Positions 32,052 through 43,600 are shown, counted from the first letter of the stretch. The stretch is DNA of 64,000 bases from Alphaproteobacteria bacterium (GCA_023384135.1 JAHDXS010000001.1:248001-312000), one strand, 5' to 3'. Translations and numbers: made by a program. The notes: a model not told the origin generated them from the letters alone.

Positions 32052-33173
32052 ATGAGTATTATCCCCCTCCTCTCGGTCGATGGCGGCGGCATCCGGGGCA
32101 TTATCCCCGGCCGGGTGCTGGAATATATGGAAACGCAGATGGGCGTCCCCGCCCAGTCGCAATTTTACATGAGCGCCGGGAGTTCGGCGGGCGGCTTGAT
32201 CGTCTCCGCGACCTCCCTGGTCAAGGGAAAGCCGATCATGAGCGCCGGACAGGCCAAAGACCTGTTCATCGATGAGGGGCCGGATATCTTCCGCAAGGGC
32301 TTCCTCTCGCGTAAATTCAACATCGACGTTCCGAACATCTTCACCACCCGCTACGACGGCAAGCACCTCGACCACGTGCTGCGCGAAACGTTCGGTGATC
32401 TGCGGCTCTCCGACCTCGACAACGATTTGATGGTCTCCGCCTACGATATCGTGCGCCGGAAGGAAAAACTCTTCAAGTCGTGGGAGGCGCAAGGCAACTT
32501 CACCAACCCCTATGACCGCCACGAAGACCCGCGCGCCAAAGATTACACCCTGTTCGACGTGACACGCGCCACAAGCTCGGCGCAGGCCTACTTCAACGTC
32601 CATACGGCGCAGAATATGCTGGGCGAACCCACGCACCTGATCGACGGCGGCAATTTCGCCAACAACCCGGCCCTTCTGGTCTATTCCGACGCCGTGCGCC
32701 GCTTCGGCCCCGCGCATCAATACGTGGTCTTCTCATTGGGAACCGGGGAAACGGAACGCCCCCTCGATCATAAAGGCCTGAAAAACGCCGGGATCCTCAA
32801 ATGGGCCGGACCGACAGTAGACATAAACCTCGGCAGTATGCGCTCCCACGATTACATCATGCGCACCCTGATCGGCCCTGACTATATGCGCATACAAACA
32901 GACCTGCGTCCGCACGGCCCCGGCAACCCCGCGCCCAGCGACGATTTTGATGATGCCTCTAAAGAGAATATCGAAAGGCTTCAGGAAACGGCGGAGAATC
33001 TAATTAAATCCGAACGCCACAGGCTCGATTGCTTCGCCGAATTCCTCCTGGCGAACAAACTCAAGCCGCAGGACGAACTGATCGCGGAACAGCAGGAATA
33101 CGACCGCAAACATCCCCCGCGCGCCCCGGCCTGCGAACCGCACGAATTGCCAGGGCCGGACGGAATTGCATGA
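32052..33173 (+). CDS. patatin-like phospholipase
   Basis: The 373-residue protein has the oxyanion-hole motif DGGGIRG (residues 10-16), the nucleophile elbow GSSAG with Ser45, and the catalytic Asp in LIDGGNFANNP (about residue 198), a complete Ser-Asp dyad. It is therefore probably an active lipid acyl hydrolase. It has no signal peptide and should act in the cytoplasm or at the inner leaflet. No cyclic-nucleotide synthase lies beside it, so I do not read it as a CBASS effector. A Pro-rich tail ends the protein. Confidence 0.88.
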   Translation: MSIIPLLSVDGGGIRGIIPGRVLEYMETQMGVPAQSQFYMSAGSSAGGLIVSATSLVKGKPIMSAGQAKDLFIDEGPDIFRKGFLSRKFNIDVPNIFTTRYDGKHLDHVLRETFGDLRLSDLDNDLMVSAYDIVRRKEKLFKSWEAQGNFTNPYDRHEDPRAKDYTLFDVTRATSSAQAYFNVHTAQNMLGEPTHLIDGGNFANNPALLVYSDAVRRFGPAHQYVVFSLGTGETERPLDHKGLKNAGILKWAGPTVDINLGSMRSHDYIMRTLIGPDYMRIQTDLRPHGPGNPAPSDDFDDASKENIERLQETAENLIKSERHRLDCFAEFLLANKLKPQDELIAEQQEYDRKHPPRAPACEPHELPGPDGIA

Positions 33174-33185
33174 GCGAGAACCGAC

Positions 33186-33794
33186 CTAAAGGTTTTTGCT
33201 CATCGCCACTTCAAGCTTGGGAAGAAGCCCGCGCACGATCTGCTCATTCTCTTCGGGCACTTGATTGATCTTATTCGCCATCTTCAGGGCGTTATCGACC
33301 ATATGCTTATGACTTGCAGGAATTTTGGCCATCATTTCCGGGGTCAGCTGCTCGCGCATCTTGTCCTCAATCGTTCGGCCTTCCTTTTCCTGCTGGATAT
33401 AAAAGAAAGTGAGCAGGACACCGTCTGCCGTCTCCGCCCAATCCTCTGCGGATGTAAAGCCATGTTTCTCAGCGAGTGCCTTTATTGTCGCGTAATCGTC
33501 AGGCGACTCTTCGTTCAGAGCTTTTACAGCCGTGCGGTAAGGCGCGTAATTTTGCTCGGTCAGAATGGCGGGCTTGATGCGCAGCGGATCATTTTGACCT
33601 TGATCGCCCATTTGCGCGCGGATTTGCGCAAGATCATCAAGGCTATCGACAAACTTCCCCGCCTTCGCCTCATCCAGAATGACCATCTCACCCGGCTCAT
33701 AAGATTTGGACTCGATCGGGTTATCGGCCTGAACCGGAGCCGAAAACACGCTGACCAGCAGCAATGAGGCACAAAACATCAGGATATAAGGCAT
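33186..33794 (-). CDS. exported protein of unknown function
   Basis: The 202-residue product has a signal peptide (MPYILMFCASLLLVSVFSAP, cleavage probably after VQA near residue 23). The mature part is helical (QIRAQMGDQGQNDPLRIKPA, and later RTIEDKMREQLTPEMMAKIP). It is convergent with the patatin gene, whose stop is 13 bases away. The size and helical make-up recall small periplasmic proteins seen in many alphaproteobacteria, but I cannot name a family. Confidence 0.65.
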   Translation of the reverse strand: MPYILMFCASLLLVSVFSAPVQADNPIESKSYEPGEMVILDEAKAGKFVDSLDDLAQIRAQMGDQGQNDPLRIKPAILTEQNYAPYRTAVKALNEESPDDYATIKALAEKHGFTSAEDWAETADGVLLTFFYIQQEKEGRTIEDKMREQLTPEMMAKIPASHKHMVDNALKMANKINQVPEENEQIVRGLLPKLEVAMSKNL

Positions 33795-33899
33795 GGAATT
33801 CTCCGGAGAAAAAACAACAGGGAGCAGACTCTAAAACACAATTCACGCTGATGCAAATTTCAGCGAGATTACATTCAGAAACAAAAAATTATAAATGTC

Positions 33900-36005
33900 T
33901 CAGGTATCAAGGAAGCTCCGCAGCTTGCGCGAACGGCTGGGATGCTTGAGCTTACGCAGCGCCTTCGCCTCGATCTGCCGGATACGCTCGCGCGTCACGT
34001 TGAACTGCTGCCCGACTTCCTCAAGCGTGTGATCCGTGTTCATCCCGATCCCGAACCGCATACGCAGAACGCGTTCCTCGCGCGGCGTCAACGAAGCCAG
34101 AACGCGCGTCGTCGTCTCGCGCAGGTTGGAATGGATGGCACTCTCGATCGGCAGAATGGCGTTCTTGTCTTCGATGAAATCGCCCAGCGATGAATCTTCC
34201 TCGTCGCCGATCGGCGTCTCAAGGGAAACCGGCTCCTTGGCGATTTTCAGAACCTTGCGCACCTTGTCCAGCGGCATATGCAGACGTTCAGCCAGTTCTT
34301 CCGGCGTCGGCTCGCGGCCGATCTCATGCATCATCTGGCGCGAAGTCCGCACCAGCTTATTAATCGTCTCGATCATATGAACCGGAATACGGATCGTGCG
34401 CGCCTGATCGGCAATAGAACGCGTAATCGCCTGCCGGATCCACCACGTCGCATAGGTGGAGAATTTATAACCCCGGCGGTATTCAAATTTATCGACCGCC
34501 TTCATCAGGCCGATATTACCCTCCTGAATCAGGTCGAGGAATTGCAGGCCGCGATTGGTGTATTTCTTCGCGATGGAAATCACGAGACGCAGGTTCGCCT
34601 CGACCATTTCCTTCTTCGCGCGCCCGGCTTCCGTCTCGCCCTTCTTCACGGTTCCGACAATCCGGCGAAACTCCGCAACAGGCAGCATGGCCTCCTCGGA
34701 GATCGCGGCGATCTGGTCACGGATGGTTTTGACTTCTTCGGAATATTTATCCGAAAACTTTGCCCAGCCCTTGTCTTTAAGCTTCGCAACGCGCGAAAGC
34801 CATTTTTTGTCCAGTTCCGAACCGTAATATTCCTCAAGAAAACGCTCACGCTTCACGCCGCTGTCCACGGCCAGACGCATGAGTTTGCCCTCGATACCGA
34901 CCAAATCCTTGTTGATAGAATACAGATGATGGATCAACTGCTCGATCCGGGCATTATTGAGATGCACGTCGTTCATGTGACGCACCATCTCTTCCTTAAG
35001 CTTGTTGTATTTCTTGTCGGTCTCGGCTGGCGGTTTCTTGCCCTTGGTGAGCCATTCGATACGCTCTTCCTGGACTTTGCGCATCTTTTTATAGGTCTTG
35101 TGGATCTTGCCGAACATCTCGAATACGGCGGGCGCAAGCTCTTCTTCCATAGCGGAAAGCGAGATATTGCTCTCATCGTCCATGTCCCCTTCGGGATCGG
35201 CATCGGGATCTTGAGGCGCCTCCTCGGGCTCTTCCTCGCGCGCGGCTTTTCCTGATCCTTTTTTGGCTGTCTCTGGCGCCTTCAAGGCCGCCTTCTTACC
35301 GGGCTTGTCTTTTTCCGTTTTAGCCGGCGCAACGTCCTCATTCGCGAACTTAGCTGCAGGTGCCTCAGAGTCTTCGCCCTCCGGCCCTTGATTGTAAGTG
35401 GCCTCAAGGTCAATAACCTCGCGCAGCAGGATATCGCCTTTCTGTAGAGCGTCATACCACGCGATAATCGATTCGATGGCGAGCGGGCTTTCGCAGATCC
35501 CGCCGATCATCAACTCGCGCCCGGCCTCGATGCGCTTCGCAATCGCGATCTCGCCCTCGCGGGACAGAAGTTCGACCGCACCCATCTCACGCAGGTACAT
35601 ACGTACAGGATCGTCCGTACGGCCCGTGTCGTCGTCGGCGATATTCCCGCCGGCTTCGTAATCGCTTTCATATTCACCGGCAGCGGGGGCCTCGCGCTCC
35701 TCATCGGGCGCATCTGCCTCGGAAACCTCATCCTCGCTCTGAACAACCTGAATGCCCTGATCGACAAGGCTGGTCATCACGTCTTCGATTTGCTCAGCGG
35801 AAAAACTGGTAGTAGGCAGAGCCTTGTTAACCTGCTCATGCGTAACAAAGCCCTTCTTCTCGCCCACGGCGACAAGCTTGGTCACAATCCCGCTCAAAAC
35901 ATCCGAAGCACCCGAAGCCGTTTTCTCTGGCTTCTTTTTATTGTCCTTGACGCCCGTTTTAACCGGCGGTTTGACTTTTGCTTTTACGCTTGTTTTTCCA
36001 GCCAT
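33900..36005 (-). CDS. rpoD: primary sigma factor RpoD (sigma-70)
   Basis: From ATG 36005 (MAGKTS) the protein is 701 residues; the ten extra residues to 36035 have no support. It has an acidic region 1.1, a Lys/Glu-rich non-conserved insert, region 2 ([60 protein letters not shown]), region 3 and region 4 ending in an HTH ([20 protein letters not shown]). It directs RNA polymerase to housekeeping promoters. It follows dnaG on the same strand, the common rpoD neighbourhood in this class. Confidence 0.97.
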   Translation of the reverse strand: MAGKTSVKAKVKPPVKTGVKDNKKKPEKTASGASDVLSGIVTKLVAVGEKKGFVTHEQVNKALPTTSFSAEQIEDVMTSLVDQGIQVVQSEDEVSEADAPDEEREAPAAGEYESDYEAGGNIADDDTGRTDDPVRMYLREMGAVELLSREGEIAIAKRIEAGRELMIGGICESPLAIESIIAWYDALQKGDILLREVIDLEATYNQGPEGEDSEAPAAKFANEDVAPAKTEKDKPGKKAALKAPETAKKGSGKAAREEEPEEAPQDPDADPEGDMDDESNISLSAMEEELAPAVFEMFGKIHKTYKKMRKVQEERIEWLTKGKKPPAETDKKYNKLKEEMVRHMNDVHLNNARIEQLIHHLYSINKDLVGIEGKLMRLAVDSGVKRERFLEEYYGSELDKKWLSRVAKLKDKGWAKFSDKYSEEVKTIRDQIAAISEEAMLPVAEFRRIVGTVKKGETEAGRAKKEMVEANLRLVISIAKKYTNRGLQFLDLIQEGNIGLMKAVDKFEYRRGYKFSTYATWWIRQAITRSIADQARTIRIPVHMIETINKLVRTSRQMMHEIGREPTPEELAERLHMPLDKVRKVLKIAKEPVSLETPIGDEEDSSLGDFIEDKNAILPIESAIHSNLRETTTRVLASLTPREERVLRMRFGIGMNTDHTLEEVGQQFNVTRERIRQIEAKALRKLKHPSRSRKLRSFLDT

Positions 36006-36204
36006 TTTCCAGACACCTAAACTTCCTAAAGACACAGAATCGCCCTACCCAAGGACTGTAAGTTATTCACGTTTTACATGAATTTCAAAGCGTTATGTCG
36101 TCTTTTTTCATATTTTTCAAGAAGATTCCTAGACCGAACCCTATACCCTTTAAAGCGCCCTGTCCCAATTCACTCTGCCGCAGGGCTTAATCGTTGAATA
36201 ACCC

Positions 36205-37986
36205 CTAGGCCTTGATGAGAGGCGTCTTCTGTTCACGGGCCTCAAGATCTCTCCAGAACGCCAGCCAACGCGAGGCTACGGTCTCAGGCAGAGTGCGCGG
36301 GCCGCAAAACGAAGCGTGAACATAAACGGATTCGTTGAGAATGTCATTAATTTCTTCCTCAAACCCGCTCTGGATAAGGACCTCAAGTAATTTATGCCGC
36401 TCCGTCAGAGGGTTGGCAGTCAAATAAGTGACCAAAAACTGTCTCAGGCGGTCCAGGGCCGCATCCCCTGGCTGCAAACAACCCAGAGCCTCCTCAATTT
36501 CGTCATGAATATGCGGATGATTGATCACAGCGGCCAAAAGGATACGCACCGACAGTGTTTTGCGATGATCAACCGGACGCCCTGGCTTTTTGGGAGTGCC
36601 TCGAGCCCCCCCCGTTAAAGAACTGCCGGAAGGCCGAGCCCGCCGTACGCCGCCCTGATCGGTTCCGAATCGGTTGGACGTAAAAAATTGCTGCGAAAAA
36701 CGCTGCATGAGCTGTTGGCGGTAGAGTTGCTGCACATCGCGGTCGGCAATCCGGGTCACCTGATCTAATAAGTCTTTCTTGAGCCCGGCCTGCGATTCCG
36801 GCGTATTGAACAATCGCCCGGAGGTCAGGCTGAACCAGAGAAACTCGGAAAGCGGCAGAGCCCGCTCAAGCACCGAACGGAACGAATCAGCTCCACGCGT
36901 GCGAATCATGGTATCGGGGTCTTCGCCTTCCGGCAGAAAGGCAAAGCGCGCACTCTGCCCGGGCTGCAAAAGGGGCAGGATGCGGTCCCGCGCCCGCTCG
37001 GCCGCCCGGCGCCCGGCCGTGTCGCCGTCAAAACACAGAACAGGCTCTTTCACTGGGCCCGCCGCCATCTTCCAGAGCGAAGCGATCTGCTCCTCGGTCA
37101 ATGCAGTCCCCATAGGGGCAACAGCACCCTTAAACCCCGCGGCAGCACAGGCGATAACGTCCATATACCCCTCGACGACCAGCAAAGTGCCGCCGCTTCC
37201 AGCCTCCATCCGCGCATGAGCCTCACCGTAAAGGACCCGGCTCTTGTGAAAAATGGGCGAATCAGGGGAGTTGATATACTTGGGCGGCGTAAAGCTGCCC
37301 CGGTCGGGCGGACGCAGATGCTCCGGCAGGATTCGCCCGCCAAAAGCCACACAGCGTCCCCGCCGGTCCGTCACCGGAAAAATGATCCGCCCCCGGAAGA
37401 ACGCGTAGGGTCCGCGCGACTGATCAGATGTCTTTGCCACACCGGCGGCCAGCATATCCTGCGGCGAAAAACCTTTACCTTTCAGATGGCTAAGTAAAAG
37501 CTGGGGCTCCTCAGGCGAAAAACCTATCCGATAAGAGCCGATGATCTCCTCGTTCAGCCCGCGGCCATGCGTGTAATCCAAAGCCTGTCGGTTGCGCGGT
37601 TCATACAGGCAATCCTGAAAAAATTTTGCGGTCTCATCCATAAGGGCCAGAAGATCCCGCCTACCCTTTTCACGCTCCGCGTCCTGAGGGTTTTCGCGCG
37701 GAACCTGCATCCCCGCCTGCGCTGCCAGAATCTCAACCGCCTCAGGAAAGGCCAGATTATCGTGTTGCATAAGGAAGCCGACGGCATCCCCATGCGCCCC
37801 GCAACCGAAACAATGATAAAAATGCTTGTCGTCGCTGACAGTAAAGGACGGAGTCTTTTCCCTGTGAAACGGGCAGCAGCCTTTAAATTCTCGCCCAGCG
37901 CGAACAAGCTTGACCTTGCGCCCGATAATCTCGGATAAAGTCAGCCGACTGCGGAGCTCATCCAAAAAGCCTGCGGGAACGGACAT
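36205..37986 (-). CDS. dnaG: DNA primase DnaG
   Basis: The 593-residue protein starts at MSVPAGFLDELRSRL; the seven residues upstream are not supported. The zinc-binding domain is CCPFHREKTPSF with HCFGCGAHGD. The TOPRIM catalytic core follows (LLVVEGYMDVIA, and later LCFDGDTAGRRAAERA), and then a C-terminal helicase-interaction domain. It makes RNA primers at the replication fork. The gene precedes rpoD by about 200 bases on the same strand. Confidence 0.96.
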   Translation of the reverse strand: MSVPAGFLDELRSRLTLSEIIGRKVKLVRAGREFKGCCPFHREKTPSFTVSDDKHFYHCFGCGAHGDAVGFLMQHDNLAFPEAVEILAAQAGMQVPRENPQDAEREKGRRDLLALMDETAKFFQDCLYEPRNRQALDYTHGRGLNEEIIGSYRIGFSPEEPQLLLSHLKGKGFSPQDMLAAGVAKTSDQSRGPYAFFRGRIIFPVTDRRGRCVAFGGRILPEHLRPPDRGSFTPPKYINSPDSPIFHKSRVLYGEAHARMEAGSGGTLLVVEGYMDVIACAAAGFKGAVAPMGTALTEEQIASLWKMAAGPVKEPVLCFDGDTAGRRAAERARDRILPLLQPGQSARFAFLPEGEDPDTMIRTRGADSFRSVLERALPLSEFLWFSLTSGRLFNTPESQAGLKKDLLDQVTRIADRDVQQLYRQQLMQRFSQQFFTSNRFGTDQGGVRRARPSGSSLTGGARGTPKKPGRPVDHRKTLSVRILLAAVINHPHIHDEIEEALGCLQPGDAALDRLRQFLVTYLTANPLTERHKLLEVLIQSGFEEEINDILNESVYVHASFCGPRTLPETVASRWLAFWRDLEAREQKTPLIKA

Positions 37987-38337
37987 GAAAACAAACCAAA
38001 TAATCAAAAAGTGAACGTAACGATACTAGCATTCTTTTTTCGGTGTGAAAAAGACAAGAAAAACCTATGAAAGCAGAGCGCTTTTCACATAAATTCATTG
38101 CAAATACAGAAGCCAGTATGTACTATGCGGCAACCCGGCGAATAAAATATAGCTTACCTGCTATATTTTTTAGCAAAGATTTTACCGGAACTGATAGAAG
38201 CGAAGACTCGCAGGATACAAAAAAATGCCAGAAGTATTCAGAAAAAACTGCAAAATCAAGGTGATAGAGTACGGAGATAACTACCGTCCATCGCCCTTCT
38301 GGCATGATTTGCTTAAAAAGGCCAGATCGCTTTTCCT
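37987..38337. other. intergenic region between dnaG and yqeY
   Basis: This stretch of about 350 bases is AT-rich. A 65-residue open frame at 38067-38264 has no ribosome site and biased, low-complexity composition, so I do not call it. An inverted repeat (GCCAGAAG near 38227 and CTTCTGGC near 38296) could form a long stem. The dnaG promoter should lie here but I cannot point to it with confidence. Confidence 0.4.
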
Positions 38338-38370
38338 TAAAAAAACCACATAAATTTTGTGTGTTTTTTA
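38338..38370 (-). terminator. terminator of yqeY
   Basis: Immediately after the yqeY stop the minus strand reads an A-run, CACACA, a short AT loop, TGTGG and seven T residues. This is a stem with a bulged A followed by a T-run. The symmetry would also allow termination of plus-strand transcripts. Confidence 0.55.
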
Positions 38371-38372
38371 AA

Positions 38373-38831
38373 TCAGGCAAGCTTCTTTTTTACCGCAGAC
38401 CCCGCTTTGGCCATATCGACCTGGCCGGCATAGCGTTCCTTGAGAACCCCCATGACCTTGCCCATGTCCTTGATTCCGACGGCCCCGACCTCGCCAATAA
38501 TCGTGGCGATAAGATCTTCAACCTCCGCGTCAGGCAACTGACGCGGCAGAAATCCTCGAATAATCTCGATCTCGCCCTCTTCACGCTCTGCAAGGTCATC
38601 GCGCCCCGCTTCGCTGTATTGACGCGAAGAGTCCTGACGCTGTTTGATCATAGACGACAAAAGCTGCAAAATCTCGGAGTCTTCAATCCCCTCGGTGCGG
38701 CCTTGCCCGACCGCGCCAATATCCCGGTCTTTGATGGCCGCCATGATAAGCCGAACCGTAGAAACAGCTAGTTTATCCTGCCGCTTAAGCGCTTCTTTGA
38801 GGGCAGTATTAATTTCTGTACGCTTTTGCAA
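38373..38831 (-). CDS. yqeY: GatB/YqeY-domain protein
   Basis: The 152-residue protein begins MQKRTEINTALKEALKRQDK and has the YqeY features STVRLIMAAIKDRDI, IEIIRGFLPRQL and GIKDMGKVMGVLKERYAG. The domain is related to the tRNA-binding tail of GatB, but stand-alone YqeY has no firmly shown role; an amidation or tRNA-related function is supposed. It is divergent from carA with 88 bases between them, an arrangement common in alphaproteobacteria. Confidence 0.93.
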   Translation of the reverse strand: MQKRTEINTALKEALKRQDKLAVSTVRLIMAAIKDRDIGAVGQGRTEGIEDSEILQLLSSMIKQRQDSSRQYSEAGRDDLAEREEGEIEIIRGFLPRQLPDAEVEDLIATIIGEVGAVGIKDMGKVMGVLKERYAGQVDMAKAGSAVKKKLA

Positions 38832-38919
38832 TTTTTTTCCTTTTCTTTTCGCTCAAAAGGCTTTAGGAACAGTGTCTCTAGCAAGACCTGCTAAATCATT
38901 GCTGGAGAGCCCGCCGATA

Positions 38920-40080
38920 ATGTCTGATCTGTCTTACGCAAAACGCCCCCAAAATGCAACTGCCGTTCTCGTTCTATCCGATGGCTCTGTATTCTGGGGA
39001 AGCGGCCTTGGCGCGCACGCAAAAACCGTGGGCGAAGTCTGTTTTAATACGTCGATGACCGGCTATCAGGAAGTCCTGACGGACCCCAGCTATGCCGGAC
39101 AGATCATCACCTTCACCTTCCCTCATATCGGTAATGTCGGCACCAACCGGGAAGATATAGAAACAATCAACCCCGCTGCGCTCGGCCTTGTGGTCCGCGA
39201 AGATATCACGACCCCGTCAAACTGGCGTTCCGGAAAGCCGCTCAATGAATGGCTTCTTGAATTCGGCCTGCCCGGAATATGCGGTGTCGATACAAGAGCC
39301 CTGACCCGCCGTATAAGGGACAAGGGCGCCCCCAACGGTGTGCTGTTTCACAATCCTGCCGGCGAATTCGATATCCCGGCCTTGATCGAAGAAGCCAAAT
39401 CCTGGCCCGGCCTCGAAGGCATGGACCTCGCAAAAGATGTCTCGTGCACCCAGATGTATAAATGGGATGAAACGCTCTGGTCGCTTAAAGACGGATACGG
39501 ACGACAGAGCGCACCGATCCTGAAAGTTGTGGCGATCGACTACGGCGCAAAACGAAACATTCTAAGATGCCTCGCCTCCGCTGGCTGCGAAGTAACAGTC
39601 GTTCCCGCTAACGCAAACGTTCAGGAAATACTGTCACACAAACCCGATGGTGTCTTTTTGTCGAACGGCCCCGGCGACCCGGAAGCTACAGGCAAATACG
39701 CAGTGCCGGTAATCCGTGAACTCATGGATAAAAACGTTCCGATTTTCGGAATATGTCTCGGGCATCAGCTTCTGGCGCTGGCCCTCGGCGGCAAAACACA
39801 AAAAATGCACCTCGGCCACCGCGGGGCCAATCATCCCGTGAAAGACCTAATGACCGGAAAAGTGGAAATCACCTCACAGAACCATGGCTTTCAGGTGGTG
39901 GCTGAAAGCCTGCCGGGCAATGTCGAGGTCACGCATATCAGCCTTTTCGACGGCACAAACGAAGGACTACGCGTCAAAGATAAGGCGGCATTCTCTGTGC
40001 AATATCACCCTGAAGCTTCACCGGGGCCGCAGGACAGTCATTACCTTTTTGACCGCTTTGTGAAGAGTATGAAAAAATAA
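38920..40080 (+). CDS. carA: carbamoyl-phosphate synthase small subunit
   Basis: ATG 38920 (MSDLSYAKRP) follows CTGGAGAG; the open frame upstream to 38644 overlaps yqeY and is rejected. The 386-residue product has the CarA N-terminal domain (TGYQEVLTDPSYAGQIITFT) and a class I glutamine amidotransferase domain with the nucleophile elbow FGICLGHQ and the His/Glu pair in QYHPEASPGP. It supplies ammonia from glutamine to CarB for arginine and pyrimidine synthesis. carB follows after an intervening small gene. Confidence 0.97.
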   Translation: MSDLSYAKRPQNATAVLVLSDGSVFWGSGLGAHAKTVGEVCFNTSMTGYQEVLTDPSYAGQIITFTFPHIGNVGTNREDIETINPAALGLVVREDITTPSNWRSGKPLNEWLLEFGLPGICGVDTRALTRRIRDKGAPNGVLFHNPAGEFDIPALIEEAKSWPGLEGMDLAKDVSCTQMYKWDETLWSLKDGYGRQSAPILKVVAIDYGAKRNILRCLASAGCEVTVVPANANVQEILSHKPDGVFLSNGPGDPEATGKYAVPVIRELMDKNVPIFGICLGHQLLALALGGKTQKMHLGHRGANHPVKDLMTGKVEITSQNHGFQVVAESLPGNVEVTHISLFDGTNEGLRVKDKAAFSVQYHPEASPGPQDSHYLFDRFVKSMKK

Positions 40081-40127
40081 GGGCTACAAAAATCGACCGC
40101 AGCAACATTAAAGCCTATGGTGAGAGA

Positions 40128-40619
40128 ATGATGAGCAAGAAAAAAATCATAACGTTGTTCTTGGCATGTTTATCCGGCTTCTTGCTTTACACAGGGCAAG
40201 CTAAAGCCATATGCGCCTGTGAGCAGGCAGCACCCGAAGTGCAAGAAGCAGCCGCAGATGCCATTTTTATTGGCAAGACGATTGGTCCTACGGAAGCCGC
40301 CGGAAACGGCATTTGGACAACCCTTGTTGTGGAAAGTATGAAAAAAGAGACCGAGGCAGCAAAAATAATTATGGCCGCCACGGTTATGCCCGGCGAACAA
40401 CGCGTGCGCATCGCGCAAAGGCTATCGAACTGCAATTTCGTTTTTGAAGCAGATAAAACTTATCTTGTTTACGCGATCATAGCACAGTCTGAGAAGGGCG
40501 TCGGCTACCTTTCAACTGGGCAATGCGCGGGCACAAAGGAAATCACCGAAGAGCCTCAGGCGCAAGAAGATCTGCCGGAACAAAAAAGCGAAGAGCAAAC
40601 CGAAAATAAGGGACAGTAA
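40128..40619 (+). CDS. exported NTR/TIMP-like protein
   Basis: The product has a signal peptide ([20 protein letters not shown], cleavage after AKA). The mature N-terminus begins ICACEQ, followed by [11 protein letters not shown], a distant Cys (LSNCNF), [10 protein letters not shown] and STGQCAGT. The Cys-x-Cys start with a YLVYA strand and a late CxxT is the netrin/TIMP-like beta-barrel pattern found in many bacterial exported proteins. The tail is Glu/Gln-rich. A start at 40131 gives better spacing to GGTGAGAG. The gene sits between carA (47 bases upstream) and carB (8 bases downstream) in the same direction. Confidence 0.65.
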   Translation: MMSKKKIITLFLACLSGFLLYTGQAKAICACEQAAPEVQEAAADAIFIGKTIGPTEAAGNGIWTTLVVESMKKETEAAKIIMAATVMPGEQRVRIAQRLSNCNFVFEADKTYLVYAIIAQSEKGVGYLSTGQCAGTKEITEEPQAQEDLPEQKSEEQTENKGQ

Positions 40620-40627
40620 CCAGAGCT

Positions 40628-43600
40628 ATGCCAAAAAGAACGGATATAAAATCGATCTGCATCATCGGAGCGGGCCCCATCATCATCGGTCAGGCATGTG
40701 AGTTTGACTACTCGGGAACGCAGGCCTGTAAAGCGTTGAAAGAGGAAGGCTACCGGATCATTCTGGTCAATTCCAACCCGGCAACAATTATGACGGACCC
40801 GGAACTGACCGACGCGACCTATGTCGAGCCGATCACGCCGGAAATCGTGGCAAAAATTCTTGAAAAGGAGCGTCCGGACGCGCTGCTTCCCACTATGGGC
40901 GGTCAGACGGCCCTGAACACCGCGCTTGCTCTCGCTAAAAACGGCACTCTTGACCGTCTCGGGATCGAGTTGATCGGCGCAGACCAGCAGGCAATTGAAA
41001 AAGCCGAGGACCGCGAGAAATTCAAAGTATGCATGGATGAGCTAGGCCTGGAATCTGCAAAAAGCGTGGTCGTAAAAAGCCTCGAAGAAGCGCGTCAGGC
41101 GATTGAAAAGATCGGCTTACCATCCATTATCCGTCCATCCTTTACACTCGGCGGCACGGGCGGAGGCATCGCTTATAACAAGGAAGACTACGAAAAAATC
41201 GTCCGTGAAGGTCTGGATGCCTCTCCGACAAGCGAAGTTCTTATTGAGGAATCCCTCCTAGGCTGGAAAGAATACGAGATGGAGGTCGTCCGCGACAAAA
41301 ACGACAACTGCATCATCGTCTGCTCGATTGAAAACGTCGATCCGATGGGCGTTCATACAGGGGATTCAATCACCGTCGCACCGGCTTTGACGCTGACCGA
41401 CAAGGAATACCAGATCATGCGCAACGCCTCCATCGCAATCCTGCGCGGAATCGGCGTTGAAACGGGCGGCTCGAACGTGCAGTTCGCTGTCAATCCCGAA
41501 AACGGCCGCATGATTGTAATCGAAATGAACCCGCGCGTTTCGCGCTCCTCGGCTCTTGCCTCCAAGGCCACAGGCTTCCCGATTGCCAAGATTGCTGCAA
41601 AACTGGCCGTCGGCTTCACGCTCGACGAACTGGCAAACGACATTACGGGTGGGCGTACTCCAGCCTCATTCGAGCCGACAATTGACTATATCGTGACCAA
41701 AGTGCCCCGCTTCGCGTTCGAAAAATTTAAAGGCACGGAAACGATCCTCACCACCGCCATGAAGTCGGTCGGCGAAGTCATGTCCATCGGGCGCAGCTTC
41801 GAAGAATCGCTGCAAAAAGCGATGCGCTCTCTCGAAAAGGGTCTGACGGGACTTAATCCTTTGCCAGTACGCGGGACCAAAGGCGCCGACGACATCGCCT
41901 TGCGCGACCAGCTGATTGCGGCAATTGCAAAACCAACGCCGCAGCGTATTCTGTATGTCGCTGAAGGTTTGCGGCAGGGGCTCAGCATTCAGGAAGTCCA
42001 AAGCATCTGCAAATACGATCCCTGGTTCCTTGAACGTATCGCCAACATTGTCCGCGCGGAAAAAGAAATCCTCGAAAACGGCCTTCCCGTCAACGCCGAA
42101 GGCTGGATGAAAGTTAAAAAGCTCGGCTTCTCCGACGCCCAGCTTGCACAACTGATGAAGGTGCCCGAAGCCAACGTGCGCAAAGCCCGTCATGCCCACA
42201 ATGTTCACCCCGTTTATAAGCGCGTCGATAGCTGCGCGGCGGAAATCCCGTCTGAAACGGCCTATATGTATAGCTGTTACGAGGGCAATGGCCTCGAACC
42301 TGCCGAAAACGAGATTGAACCGACCAATAAAAAGAAAATTGTTATCCTTGGCGGCGGCCCGAACCGTATCGGTCAGGGTATAGAATTCGACTATTGCTGC
42401 GTCCACGCCGCCTACGCGCTCAAGGAAGCGGGCTATGAAACCATCATGGTCAACTGCAACCCTGAGACCGTATCCACCGACTACGACACATCCGACCGTC
42501 TCTACTTTGAGCCCCTGACCGAGGAAGACGTGGTAGAACTGATCCACGCCGAACAGAAAAACGGCGAGGTTCTGGGCGTAATCGTCCAACTTGGGGGACA
42601 AACGCCACTCAAGCTCTCGCAGTGCCTGCAAAAGCACGGCATTCCCATTCTGGGCACCGACCCCGACGCGATCGACCTCGCGGAAGACCGCGAACGCTTC
42701 CAGAAGCTCCTGAAAAAACTCGACCTGCGCCAGCCGCCGAACGCGCTGGCCCGCTCCAAACAGGAAGCACTCAATATTGCTGAGGAAATCGGCTTCCCCA
42801 TCGTCATCCGCCCCTCTTACGTTCTGGGCGGTCAGGCGATGGAGATTGTCAACAACATGGGCGAACTCGACGAATACATCAACACCGCCGTGCGCGTGTC
42901 GGGCGACACCCCGGTCCTGCTTGATCGCTACCTCAAAAGCGCCATTGAGATCGACGTGGACGCGCTCTGTGACGGCGAAGAGGTTTTCGTCGCTGGTATC
43001 ATGGAGCATATCGAGGAGGCAGGCATCCACTCGGGCGACTCCATGTGCGTCCTGCCGCCCCACTCTCTTCCGGCTGATACAATCGCAAGCATCGAGGAGC
43101 AGACGGTCAAACTGGCCAAGGCGCTCAAGGTTAAGGGGCTGATGAACGTCCAGTTCGCCGCGCGTAAGAATGAGGAAACAGGCGAATTCGATATCTATAT
43201 TCTGGAGGTAAACCCCCGCGCATCCCGAACCGTTCCGTTTGTGGCAAAGGCCACGGGCGTTCCGGTCGCCAAGATCGCCGCGCGCATCATGGCGGGCGAG
43301 AAACTCTCAAGCTTCAGAAATATGCTGGTAGGGATGAGCAAAACACACTCGGCCGTGAAGGCGCCCGTCTTCCCCTTCAACCGCTTCCCGGGCGTCGATC
43401 CGCTTCTCGGGCCGGAAATGAAATCGACAGGCGAAGTTATCGGCCTCGACACAGACCTTGCCCACGCGATCGCAAAATCCATGCTCGGCGCGGGCATCAA
43501 GCTGCCCGTCTCAGGAACCGTCTTCCTCTCTGTCAAGGATTCCGACAAGGAAGCGGCCGCGCAAATCGCCCGCGATTTGCTCGATATCGGATTCGATATC

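Noticed and set aside
32052-33173. Patatin gene as a CBASS effector
   Set aside because: No cyclic-nucleotide synthase or ubiquitin-like accessory genes are beside it.
38067-38264. 65-residue open frame between dnaG and yqeY
   Set aside because: No ribosome site and biased composition; falls in an AT-rich intergenic region.
41666-43063. 465-residue minus-strand open frame
   Set aside because: Antisense shadow of carB; no motifs or ribosome site.
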